DNA of 64,000 nt from Salegentibacter flavus (lineage in GTDB: Bacteria; Bacteroidota; Bacteroidia; Flavobacteriales; Flavobacteriaceae): contig NZ_FOVL01000001.1 in NCBI RefSeq assembly GCF_900115145.1, forward strand, positions 310,001-374,000. Reading direction: 5' to 3'. A model generated the notes under the pieces. The model ran no database searches. It saw nothing but the letters and a program-made list of their open reading frames with translations, and was not told the origin of the DNA. Position numbers and translations under genes: made by a program. Each line of letters opens with the position of its first letter. Positions within the stretch are counted from its first letter, which is position 1. This document shows positions 47,795-55,643 of the stretch, in pieces.

Positions 47795-50098
47795 ATGAGA
47801 AAAATTAAATTCTTGACTTCCGCAATTTTAATGCTCTTTTTTGTTGGTCTCTCTGCTCAGGAAGAGCAACAGCAATCAGAACGCCAGGAAGGTCACACAA
47901 ACCAAAACAAGTTCAGACAGCTTTATGATGAGTTTTCAACTCCTAATCAATATCGTACAGGGGCCGGAGCACCCGGAGAAGCTTATTATCAGAATCAGGC
48001 CGATTATAAAATGGATATCGTGCTTGACGATAAGAACACAAAACTAACGGGAAAAGAAACTATTACTTACCATAATAATTCACCAAATAAACTTGAATAT
48101 CTTTGGGTGCAACTGGACCAGAATATCCGGTCAAAAAATTCGCCTGCTCAGGAGAAGAATCCAAGTAAGATGAACCCTGTTTCTAGCCCTGAAAGATTTA
48201 CGAATCAGTTTTTGAAAGAATCTTTTGACGGTGGTTTCAATATAGAAAAAATTAACCACAACGGGAAACCGCTAAATTATACCATTAACCAGACTATGTT
48301 GAGAATAGACCTGGCTGAGCCTCTGGCCGCAGGAGAAAGCTATACCTTTTCTATAGATTGGTGGTACAAGATCAATAATCATGTTACCGATAGAGCCCGT
48401 TCAGGCTATGAGCATTTTCCAGAAGATGGAAATAATGTATACGTTATTGCACAGTTCTTCCCGAGAATGGCTGTTTACAATGATGTAGAAGGTTGGCAGA
48501 ATATGCAATTCTGGGGTAATGGGGAATTCGCACTTCCTTTTGGAGATTATGAAGTGAATATTACCGTGCCTGCAGATCATATTATGGAAGCAACCGGAGA
48601 ACTTCAGAACCGTAAGCAGGTTTACACTAAAGATATGCTGAAGCGTTATGAAGAGGCTAAAAAATCTTTTGATAAACCTGTAATCATCGTAAACCAGGAA
48701 GAAGCTGAAAAAGCCGAAAAAGGTTTTTCAAACAAAACCAAAACCTGGAAATATAAAGCCAATATGGTAAGGGATTTCGCCTTTTCTACTTCAAGGAAAT
48801 TTGTTGTGGATATGATGAATACCGATGTTCAGGGAAAAGAGGTAATGGCAATCTCGCTTTATCCGAAAGAAGGGAACCCTTTATGGGAAGAGTATTCAAC
48901 TCGTGCTGTAGCTACTACTCTGGAAAGCTATTCTGATCAAACTTTTCAGTATCCTTATCATAAAGCAATTTCGGTACACGCCAAAAATCAGGGGATGGAA
49001 TATCCAATGATCTGCTGGAACTATGGCCGACCTGATGAGAACGGGGAATACAGCGACAGGGTTAAATACGGGATGATAAGTGTAATAATTCACGAAGTTG
49101 GACATAACTTCTTCCCGATGATTGTAAATAGTGATGAACGCCAATGGGGTTGGATGGATGAAGGTTTGAATACTTTCTCCCAATACCTGGCCGAGCAGGA
49201 ATTCGGGAAAAAATATCCGGAAGCCATTGCGCCTTTGGGTCAATATCCTTCCAGACGGGGGATTCCTTCTAAAATAGTTCCTTATATGAAAGGGGACCAG
49301 CAATTTATCGCTCCTATTATGTCTAATCCCGAACAGGTGATTCAGTTAGGAAATAATGCCTACGGAAAACCCGCAACCGCTCTTAATATTCTAAGAGAAA
49401 CTGTTATGGGGAAAGACCTTTTTGATCACGCTTATAAAACCTATGCGAACCGTTGGATGTTCAAACACCCAACTCCCGAGGATTTCTTCAGAACTATGGA
49501 AGATGCTTCAGGGGTAGACCTGGATTGGTTTTGGAGAGGTTGGTTTTACACTACCGATAATGTGGATATGGGTGTAAAATCTATCAAGAAATATTACATT
49601 ACCGATAAAGCCACAAAAGAGGGTGCTGAATTCCTTGAGCGCTACGGTGCAAAACCAGAGGATATGGAAGGGATCTATGTTGTAGAAGAAGGAAGCGAAG
49701 ATTTTGAAGAAGCAATGAAAGGGAAAGATCCGTTGGAGAATGCATCTACACTTAATGAATATTTAATGGACAATTTTTCAGAACAAGATCGTGCAGGAAT
49801 GAAAAATCCAAAGTATTTCTATGAAATCACTTTTGAGAAGCCGGGTGGGATTCCTATGCCACTTATTGTGGAGTATACCTATGCCGATGGGACTTCAGAA
49901 AAAGTGACCTATCCTGTTCAGCTTTGGAGAAAAAATGATGCCGAAGTAACTAAGGCAATTGCCTCAGAAAAGGAAATCACTTCTGTAGTAGTAGATCCGG
50001 ATCTGGAGACAGCAGATGTTGATGTTAGTAACAATAGCTGGCCTCAGGATAAAACCACCGATAAATTTGAAGAATTTAAAGAAAGCCTGGATAACTAA
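47795..50098 (+). CDS. M1 family metallopeptidase, secreted
   Basis: Zinc aminopeptidase-type enzyme of 767 residues with signal peptide ending VGLSAQ. The zinc motif is HEVGHN at residues 433-438, with the third ligand Glu456 exactly 18 residues after the second histidine (in WMDEGLNTF). The exopeptidase GAMEN motif is not obvious; GMEYPMICWN occupies that region, so activity toward free N-termini is uncertain. The N-terminal beta domain includes LTGKETITYHNNSP, and the C-terminus after ~620 is an acidic extra domain. It is the last gene before a strong terminator. Confidence 0.92.
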   Translation: MRKIKFLTSAILMLFFVGLSAQEEQQQSERQEGHTNQNKFRQLYDEFSTPNQYRTGAGAPGEAYYQNQADYKMDIVLDDKNTKLTGKETITYHNNSPNKLEYLWVQLDQNIRSKNSPAQEKNPSKMNPVSSPERFTNQFLKESFDGGFNIEKINHNGKPLNYTINQTMLRIDLAEPLAAGESYTFSIDWWYKINNHVTDRARSGYEHFPEDGNNVYVIAQFFPRMAVYNDVEGWQNMQFWGNGEFALPFGDYEVNITVPADHIMEATGELQNRKQVYTKDMLKRYEEAKKSFDKPVIIVNQEEAEKAEKGFSNKTKTWKYKANMVRDFAFSTSRKFVVDMMNTDVQGKEVMAISLYPKEGNPLWEEYSTRAVATTLESYSDQTFQYPYHKAISVHAKNQGMEYPMICWNYGRPDENGEYSDRVKYGMISVIIHEVGHNFFPMIVNSDERQWGWMDEGLNTFSQYLAEQEFGKKYPEAIAPLGQYPSRRGIPSKIVPYMKGDQQFIAPIMSNPEQVIQLGNNAYGKPATALNILRETVMGKDLFDHAYKTYANRWMFKHPTPEDFFRTMEDASGVDLDWFWRGWFYTTDNVDMGVKSIKKYYITDKATKEGAEFLERYGAKPEDMEGIYVVEEGSEDFEEAMKGKDPLENASTLNEYLMDNFSEQDRAGMKNPKYFYEITFEKPGGIPMPLIVEYTYADGTSEKVTYPVQLWRKNDAEVTKAIASEKEITSVVVDPDLETADVDVSNNSWPQDKTTDKFEEFKESLDN

Positions 50099-50118
50099 GC
50101 AGGCTCACTGAAATAAAG

Positions 50119-50152
50119 AAAAAAAGCCGACTTTAACGAGTCGGCTTTTTTT
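50119..50152 (+). terminator. Rho-independent terminator after the M1 peptidase gene
   Basis: Arms AAAAAAGCCGACT and AGTCGGCTTTTTT make a 13-pair stem with a TTAACG loop and flanking A and T runs. Confidence 0.88.
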
Positions 50153-50169
50153 ATGGCTAAATTTGTGAT

Positions 50170-50177
50170 TATATTTG
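50170..50177 (+). promoter_or_regulatory. -7 promoter element of tatA
   Basis: TATATTTG matches TAnnTTTG exactly and lies seven bases before the tatA ATG at 50184. The -33 region falls in the upstream terminator, and no clear TTG is seen there. Confidence 0.5.
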
Positions 50178-50183
50178 CACGCT

Positions 50184-50465
50184 ATGGTAGTACATCCATT
50201 ATTTATAAGTGGCGCTGAGATCGCCTTTATTATGTTTATTCTCGTGATGGTTTTTGGGGCCGATAAGATCCCTGAAATCGCCCGGGGACTTGGGAAAGGT
50301 ATGCGTACGCTCAGAAATGCTTCCAATGATATTAAAAGTGAAATTCAGAAAAGTGCTGAAAAACAGGGTATAGATACTGATATTTCCAAAGATATAAAAG
50401 GAGAGATCGATAAGGTAAAAGAAGATATAGACGATATTACCGGTTCGGTAAAACGTAGATTCTAA
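50184..50465 (+). CDS. tatA: Twin-arginine translocase subunit TatA/E
   Basis: Forms the protein-conducting part of the Tat pathway for folded proteins. The 93-residue protein has one N-terminal helix (IAFIMFILVMVFGADKIPEI), the amphipathic helix ARGLGKGMRTLRNASNDIKSE, and a charged tail. ATG 50184 is preferred to a TTG nine bases earlier, which would overlap the promoter element. No tatC is adjacent. A substrate candidate in this window is the LD-carboxypeptidase with a twin-arginine-like leader. Confidence 0.93.
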   Translation: MVVHPLFISGAEIAFIMFILVMVFGADKIPEIARGLGKGMRTLRNASNDIKSEIQKSAEKQGIDTDISKDIKGEIDKVKEDIDDITGSVKRRF

Positions 50466-50476
50466 AACCTGTTGAA

Positions 50477-51034
50477 ATGTGGCAACAGCTTAAGCAATGG
50501 GACCGGGAATTATTTGTTTATCTTAATAGTCTGGGAATTGAATCCTATGATTATTTTTGGATATTTGTTACCCGGATAGAGAATTGGATCCCGTTCTATA
50601 TTTTTTTATTCCTTCTCTACTTTATTGCTTTTCACTGGAAAAAAGCCAGTTTTTCTTCCTTATTTTTATTAAGTGCTTTTCTTACTACCTGGGGGTTTAC
50701 CAATGCGGTGAAGGTTTTTCTTGTTCGGTTAAGGCCTAATAATAATCCTGAGCTTGTAGATTTGATTCGAATTTTGCAGGAACCAACCAACTATAGTTTT
50801 TTCTCCGGTCACGCTTCTTCTTCCATGGTGGCCTCGACTTTTATAGTACTAAGCTTAAAAGATAAATTCCGCTGGATATATTTGGTATATATTTGGCCGC
50901 TTCTATTTATAATGAGCCGTGTATATGTCGGGGTTCATTATCCCAGCGATTTACTGGTTGGCGCATTGGTAGGCCTTATTTTTGCCTTTGTCTTTTTCTG
51001 GCTTTATAATAAATCTGGCAGAAGGTTTATTTAA
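50477..51034 (+). CDS. PAP2-type membrane phosphatase
   Basis: A 185-residue inner-membrane phosphatase of the acid phosphatase/undecaprenyl-pyrophosphatase superfamily. The three motifs are KVFLVRLRPNN, YSFFSGHASSS and SRVYVGVHYPSDLL, with the catalytic histidines in the second and third. Five or six hydrophobic helices surround them. Likely substrates are undecaprenyl pyrophosphate, phosphatidylglycerophosphate or lipid A phosphates; the sequence alone does not decide. It starts 11 bases after tatA, and its last 8 bases overlap the convergent methyltransferase gene. Confidence 0.88.
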   Translation: MWQQLKQWDRELFVYLNSLGIESYDYFWIFVTRIENWIPFYIFLFLLYFIAFHWKKASFSSLFLLSAFLTTWGFTNAVKVFLVRLRPNNNPELVDLIRILQEPTNYSFFSGHASSSMVASTFIVLSLKDKFRWIYLVYIWPLLFIMSRVYVGVHYPSDLLVGALVGLIFAFVFFWLYNKSGRRFI

Positions 51035-51668
51035 CCCGGCTTAAGGTTAAGCCATCCCTTATTGGTAAAATTACAGTTTCCAGGCGCTTGTCTTTTGCTA
51101 AAAGATCGTTATACTCCACTAACGCCTTCGTGGATTCGTCCTCCTCATTTGGGGTTTCAATTATCTTCCCGCTCCATAGAACATTGTCTGAAAGTATAAC
51201 CCCTCCTTTATTCATTTTCTCAATGATAATTTCAAAATATGCGGGATAATTAGGTTTGTCGGCATCGATAAAAACCAGGTCGAATTTTGCATCTAACATT
51301 GGAATTATCTCGAGGGCATCACCCAAATATTGCTTTATTTGATTCTTATATGCTGATGCTTCAAAATATTTCTTCTGAAAATCGTACAACTCCTCATTGA
51401 TGTCGATTGTATGCAGCATACCGCCTTCAGCCAGACCTTCTGCCAGGCAAAGGGCAGAATATCCTGTGTAAGTTCCAATTTCCAGGATAGATTTCGGACT
51501 TTTCATTTTTGATAACAGACTTAAAACCCGGCCCTGATAATGTCCGCTTAGCATTCTTGGTTGTAAAATCTTTTGATTGGTTTCTCTGTTGAGTTTCGCT
51601 AATAACTCCGGCTCTTTTGCTGAATGTTCAACTATGTAATCATCTATGTCTTCAGGAAGAAAATGCAT
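51027..51668 (-). CDS. SAM-dependent O-methyltransferase (class I, caffeoyl-CoA type)
   Basis: A 213-residue cytosolic methyltransferase. The SAM site reads LEIGTYTGYSALCLAEGL, followed by HTIDINEELYDFQ and the metal-site block DLVFIDADKPNYPAYF, then LSDNVLWSGKI: all features of the caffeoyl-CoA/catechol O-methyltransferase-like bacterial group (COG4122). The acceptor is unknown. Its gene converges on the PAP2 phosphatase with an 8-base overlap and diverges from kynU. Methylation of a hydroxylated kynurenine metabolite is conceivable, but that rests only on proximity. Confidence 0.9.
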   Translation of the reverse strand: MHFLPEDIDDYIVEHSAKEPELLAKLNRETNQKILQPRMLSGHYQGRVLSLLSKMKSPKSILEIGTYTGYSALCLAEGLAEGGMLHTIDINEELYDFQKKYFEASAYKNQIKQYLGDALEIIPMLDAKFDLVFIDADKPNYPAYFEIIIEKMNKGGVILSDNVLWSGKIIETPNEEDESTKALVEYNDLLAKDKRLETVILPIRDGLTLSRVK

Positions 51669-51694
51669 GTTTTTAAACTAAAGGTTTATACGGG

Positions 51695-51702
51695 CAAAGA
51701 TA
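51695..51702 (-). promoter_or_regulatory. -7 promoter element of the O-methyltransferase gene
   Basis: On the minus strand the sequence reads TATCTTTG, matching TAnnTTTG, 26 bases before the start codon. No TTG partner was found. Confidence 0.45.
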
Positions 51703-51798
51703 AACGGATTCCGGGGAAAATATGTCAGGGGCAAAAGGCTAATATTATGAAACTTCAGCTTAAATTGTATTTTTACTGAAATTAATCAAACCATCAGC

Positions 51799-53094
51799 AT
51801 GCAATTTAAAAATACCCTGGAGTTCGCCCGGGAACTTGATAAACAGGACGAATTAGCCAGATACAGGGCTCAGTTTATTTTTCCGAAGCATAAAGGAAAG
51901 GAAGTAGTCTATTTTACCGGAAATTCCCTTGGACTTCAGCCACGCTCTGCCGCTAGGTATGTGGAAGAGATAATGACCGATTGGGCAAATCTTGCTGTGG
52001 AAGGACATTTTAATGCTGAAAAACCCTGGTGGGAGTATCATGAACGCTTTTCAGAAAAACTGGCGAAAGTAGTTGGTGCAAAACCTGCTGAAGTTTCTGT
52101 GATGAACACCTTAACGGTCAACCTTCACCTGCTTATGGTTTCCTTTTACAGGCCTTCAGGAAAAAGATATAAAATTATTTGTGAGGAAAAAGCCTTTCCC
52201 AGCGACCAGTATATGATTTCCAGCCAGGTGCGTTTCCACGGGTATGATCCGGATGATGCTATAGTTGAGCTAAAAAGACGGGACGGAGAACATAATTTTC
52301 GAACAGAAGATATCCTGGCTAAAATCGCTGAAGTAGGCGATGAGTGTGCCCTGGTATTGATTGGCGGCGTAAATTATTATACCGGGCAGGTCCTGGATAT
52401 GGAAAATATCACAAAAGCAGGTCACCAGATAGGGGCGATTGTTGGCTGGGACCTGGCACACGCTGCGGGAAATATAGAATTGAAACTGAGCGACTGGAAG
52501 GTTGATTTTGCCGCCTGGTGCAGTTATAAGTATATGAATAGTGGTCCCGGAAATGTTTCAGGGTATTTTGTGAATGAAAAATACCACGGCAAAAAAGATA
52601 TCCCGCGTTTTGAAGGTTGGTGGGGTCACAACAAGGAACGCCGCTTTTTAATGGAACCCGAATTTCAGCCAGAAAGCGGAGCAAACGCATGGCAAATTAG
52701 CAATGCCCCGGTTCTGGCACTTGCGCCTTATCTCGCTTCGCTTGAAATGTTTGATGAGGTTGGAATGCCTGCATTGATAGAAAAGCGTAATAAGATTGTG
52801 GCTTATCTTGAATTCATTTTGCACGAAATTGATAAGGAAGTTGATAGCAGTTTTGAAATTATTACACCGGCACAGCAGGAAGAGCGTGGCACACAACTTT
52901 CAGTTTTTCTTCACGGGGAAGGAAGAGAGTTATTTACCTACCTGATGGAAAATGGAGTGATTACCGATTGGCGGGAACCAAATGTGATAAGGCTCGCCCC
53001 GGCACCTTTCTATTGTTCATACGAGGATATGTATAAGTTTGGACAGGTGCTTAAACAAGGAATTCAAAATAAGAAATCAATCTCAAAACTCTAG
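51799..53094 (+). CDS. kynU: Kynureninase
   Basis: PLP enzyme that cleaves (3-hydroxy)kynurenine to (3-hydroxy)anthranilate and alanine. The 431-residue protein has the N-terminal YFTGNSLGLQPRSA, substrate-binding WWEYHERFSEKLA, the cofactor aspartate region VGWDLAHAAGN and the PLP lysine in AAWCSYKYMNSGPG. Length is normal. With kmo 2.5 kb downstream it supports a tryptophan-to-3-hydroxyanthranilate route to NAD. A beta-lactamase-like remnant begins 10 bases after the stop. Confidence 0.95.
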   Translation: MQFKNTLEFARELDKQDELARYRAQFIFPKHKGKEVVYFTGNSLGLQPRSAARYVEEIMTDWANLAVEGHFNAEKPWWEYHERFSEKLAKVVGAKPAEVSVMNTLTVNLHLLMVSFYRPSGKRYKIICEEKAFPSDQYMISSQVRFHGYDPDDAIVELKRRDGEHNFRTEDILAKIAEVGDECALVLIGGVNYYTGQVLDMENITKAGHQIGAIVGWDLAHAAGNIELKLSDWKVDFAAWCSYKYMNSGPGNVSGYFVNEKYHGKKDIPRFEGWWGHNKERRFLMEPEFQPESGANAWQISNAPVLALAPYLASLEMFDEVGMPALIEKRNKIVAYLEFILHEIDKEVDSSFEIITPAQQEERGTQLSVFLHGEGRELFTYLMENGVITDWREPNVIRLAPAPFYCSYEDMYKFGQVLKQGIQNKKSISKL

Positions 53095-53104
53095 ACACAA
53101 AGAG

Positions 53105-53942
53105 ATGAAGCGTATAACCTTTTTGGTCCTGCTGCTTTGCGGATTTTTATCTGCCCAGGAAAACAATGTTGACAAACAGCTGCAACAAAAAATTGAAGAG
53201 TACACAAGAGATTTCAAAGGCATTGCCGGGGTGTATGTTTATAACCTGGAAACCGGAAAAGAGGCCGGGATAAATCCCGATACTATATTTCCTACGGCAA
53301 GCATTGTAAAAATTCCAATACTTATAGGATTATTCGATAAGATCGAAAAAGAGGAAATAACGCTTAATGATACACTTTTGTACCGGGATTCCCGTGCCTA
53401 TGGAGGCTCAGGGGTAATGCAGTTCTATAAGGATTCAACGGTAACTGACCTGCGCACTCTTGCCGCATTGATGATTACCTATAGCGATAATGTGACTTCC
53501 ATCTGGAGCCAGCAGCTTGCCGGTGGGGGAGAAATACGGATGGGGACAAACTACTCCCCGGGAAATGGCCACGCTCCTTGTTAAGATTAGAAACAGGGAG
53601 TTGGTAAGTGATGCCGCCAGCGATGAAATGTACAGGATGCTAAGCAATTCTTTTTATACTGACTATGCGCTTTCCCAGATCCCGCCATATATCCAGACTG
53701 CAGCTAAGCAGGGAATGGTTAATAAGTCCCGTTCTGAAGCGGTGCTGGTTAATGCGCCCTCGGGGGATTATGCGTTTTATATCGCTACTAAAGATAACCA
53801 GGATACTTCCTGGGATTATGGGAATGAAGCCTGGGAACTGCAGCGAAATATTTCAGCAATGTTATGGAGCTATTTTGAGCCAGAAAGCGACTGGGAACCT
53901 GCAGAAAATTCTGGAGAACTGGTTCGGGGTCTGCGCTATTAA
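53105..53942 (+). pseudogene. Class A beta-lactamase-like serine hydrolase with internal deletion and frameshift
   Basis: An N-terminal part (53105-~53535) has a signal peptide ending FLSAQ, the SxxK motif TASIVKIP (Ser66, Lys69) and YSDNVTS (SDN, residues 127-129). It then reads LAGGGE and runs out of frame to a stop at 53584. The C-terminal part continues in another frame from ~53530 (EKYGWGQTTPREM) to 53942, including AAKQGMVNKSRSE, the KTG-equivalent. Relatives have about 30-35 residues between these parts, covering the omega-loop glutamate, so roughly 100 bases are missing and the frame is shifted. The product cannot be a working beta-lactamase. It lies 10 bases after kynU and overlaps the convergent lipoprotein gene by 4. 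Confidence 0.85.
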
Positions 53943-54607
53943 TTTACCTCAATCCCGCTGAAAAACAACTCAAAGCTTCCATCCGGTGATTTATGCGATC
54001 TGGCTATCTTAAGCCCATTGAAATCCTTATAATCTTCCCAGGTAGTAGGAGATTTTCTGCTGCCATCGGCCGATTTATAGATCCACTCTTTTAGTATAAG
54101 GTCGTCTTCGTAAAAGATTTCATAGCTGTCTCCAGGGGTATAACCCCCTTCTGAAGGATAGGAAACGGTGATATTTCTCATTTCCTTTTTGCTGATGGGA
54201 GCTTCAGCTTTCTTTTCTTCTGAAATTTCAGCATCGCTCCATACCAGTTGAAAAGGGAATAACAACCAGTATGAATCATTGATGAATTTCTGGTCAAGTT
54301 CTTTTTCATCATCGGCTATGCTGTCGTCTTTAATGTAAGTGCGGCTAATGTCCCCTTCCGTCAGTCTTATTTCATCATTACTCGTTTTCCAGTGCCAACT
54401 CCGGCTAGTTCTTACTGAATCTCCTACTTTTACATTGAAGGTGAATTTAATTTCCTCAACATCTTTAAAATTTTCAAAACCATGTGCCCTGGCAATTTCC
54501 TGAGCTCTGGTTTCTTCCTCTTTCTCTGCTGAAGATATATCTCCGCTTTTTTCGTTTTTGCAGCTAATAGTTAAAAGAATGGATAGTAACAGTACAGTTT
54601 TTTTCAT
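53939..54607 (-). CDS. Lipoprotein of unknown function
   Basis: A 222-residue lipoprotein with signal ending LLTISC (Cys16) followed by KNEKSGD, a Lys-acidic tether typical of flavobacterial surface lipoproteins. The body contains SRSWHWKTSNDEIRL, YWLLFPFQLVW and GLKIARSHKSPDGS. The pattern of WHW and YWLL motifs occurs in hypothetical Bacteroidota lipoproteins, but no function is assigned. Its 3' end overlaps the beta-lactamase-like remnant by four bases. Codon use and length look normal, so it seems intact. Confidence 0.8.
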   Translation of the reverse strand: MKKTVLLLSILLTISCKNEKSGDISSAEKEEETRAQEIARAHGFENFKDVEEIKFTFNVKVGDSVRTSRSWHWKTSNDEIRLTEGDISRTYIKDDSIADDEKELDQKFINDSYWLLFPFQLVWSDAEISEEKKAEAPISKKEMRNITVSYPSEGGYTPGDSYEIFYEDDLILKEWIYKSADGSRKSPTTWEDYKDFNGLKIARSHKSPDGSFELFFSGIEVN

Positions 54608-54643
54608 AAGGTTAATCTTTGAAGATAAATATAACAGAAAATA

Positions 54644-54677
54644 AAATACCCTTTGAAAATATTTCCAAAGGGTATTT
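54644..54677 (-). terminator. Minus-strand hairpin after the first lmo0937-like gene
   Basis: Arms AAATACCCTTTG and CAAAGGGTATTT form a 12-pair stem with a ten-base loop, located 23 bases past the stop of the small membrane-protein gene on the minus strand. Confidence 0.65.
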
Positions 54678-54699
54678 CTAATTTGTTTTAATCTTCCGA

Positions 54700-54856
54700 T
54701 TATAGTCGGCGGCCGGTTAGCAGCTTATATAAAATTAAGATAACGGCAATAACGATAAGGATGTGAATAATGCTTCCTAAATCAGGAAAGGCAAAATACC
54801 CTATCAGCCATCCGATTACTAATAGAACTACGATTAGCCAAATTAAATCTCTCATA
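54700..54856 (-). pseudogene. lmo0937-type small membrane protein, +1 frameshift near start
   Basis: Read on the minus strand, ATG at 54856 gives MRDLI, then an extra base at 54841 in a run of four T shifts the frame. With one T removed the product is 51 residues: MRDLIWLIVVLLVIGW, a turn with FAFPDLGS, then IIHILIVIAVILILYKLL and GRRL. That two-helix pattern is the lmo0937 family, which is common, small and of unknown role. In the shifted frame a TAA lies just upstream of the tryptophan codon and no start is available, so the gene as given is not translatable. A one-base sequencing error in a short homopolymer would also explain it. Confidence 0.7.
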
Positions 54857-55198
54857 ATAGTGGTTTTTAGGCAACTTGGTTGCGTTGGTTAATTGATTGT
54901 ATTAAATATAATGATTTTAAATTTATTCTTACGAACCTATTTGATAGTGAAGTTATTATGGCCTTCTTCCAGTTGCAAATCGGTTTAAAATCTTAATTAT
55001 GGCAGTGCTTGCAGAATGTGGATAAGATTACCTGCATCTTCTCCAAATCCAATAAGCCAGACCACAATTAATCAAATAAGATTTCTCATTTTGTTCCTGG
55101 TTAAGTTCTATTTAAATGAAATTACGATATTGAACCTATCGCGCCGTTTGATTTAACGAGTGTTTAAATCTGTTGTTAAATTATTATTGAAAAATAAA
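54857..55198. other. 342-base interval holding a decayed small gene
   Basis: Between the first lmo0937-like copy and the small coiled-coil gene. It contains a second, degenerate lmo0937-like copy at 54997-55089 and otherwise AT-rich DNA without a convincing frame or hairpin. Confidence 0.7.
54997..55089 (-). pseudogene. Second lmo0937-like copy, nonsense codon and truncated
   Basis: On the minus strand ATG 55089 reads MRNLI, TGA (55072-55074), then LIVVWLIGFGEDAGNLIHIL and soon TAA. It lines up with the neighbouring copy (MRDLIWLIVV and IIHIL), where the TGA falls at the conserved tryptophan (TGG). The second helix is lost after LIHIL. The nonsense codon, a shortened first helix and loss of the C-terminus all mark it as a remnant of a tandem duplication. 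Confidence 0.65.
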
Positions 55199-55444
55199 TT
55201 AGTCTTGTGTCTCTATTTTGTTGATTCTCATTTCATAATCATCCATGGCTTCCCGAATAGCATCTACATTATCTGATGCCTTCTGATGAGCCTCTTCCAT
55301 TATTTTTTCCAAATCCTTGTCGGGATGCTGAAATAGATCGGTTATAACATGATTAATCTTATCAATTATACTTTCCTGGGTATTTTTTATGTCTTCAAGT
55401 TTGTTAAGTACAGATCGCATCTGTTCCAGTTTTTGTTCATCCAT
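55199..55444 (-). CDS. Small coiled-coil protein, unknown function
   Basis: An 81-residue, wholly hydrophilic helical protein with heptad-like spacing (QMRSVLNKLEDIKNTQESII and DAIREAMDDYEMRINKIE) and many Glu, Asp, Lys and Gln. No signal peptide or membrane helix, so it is cytosolic. It is acidic and probably forms a helical bundle or dimer. I recognise no family. It stands alone between the lmo0937 remnants and kmo. Confidence 0.65.
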   Translation of the reverse strand: MDEQKLEQMRSVLNKLEDIKNTQESIIDKINHVITDLFQHPDKDLEKIMEEAHQKASDNVDAIREAMDDYEMRINKIETQD

Positions 55445-55593
55445 AGCTGTCTTTAGTTTGGTTATTAAATTAAATTTAGAGATTTCACACTGGACCTCTG
55501 TTACTCTTAACCCTGCTTTAGGTTTTTTTATAAAAATATTAGCACATTTGAGGGTATTTGGATTAAAACCGGCTTCAGGTTTCAGGAATTAAG

Positions 55594-55601
55594 TATTTTC
55601 G
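55594..55601 (+). promoter_or_regulatory. Possible -7 element of kmo
   Basis: TATTTTCG, one base off TAnnTTTG, lies 42 bases before the ATG at 55644. Transcription starting just after it would exclude the upstream ATG at 55605. Confidence 0.35.
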
Positions 55602-55643
55602 TAGATGAACCCGGTGATTTTAAATCGCTTTTCATCAATATTT

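Noticed and set aside
53517-53942. Separate gene starting at 53517
   Set aside because: It has no plausible start signal and encodes only the C-terminal half of the beta-lactamase-like protein; it is the continuation of the broken gene.
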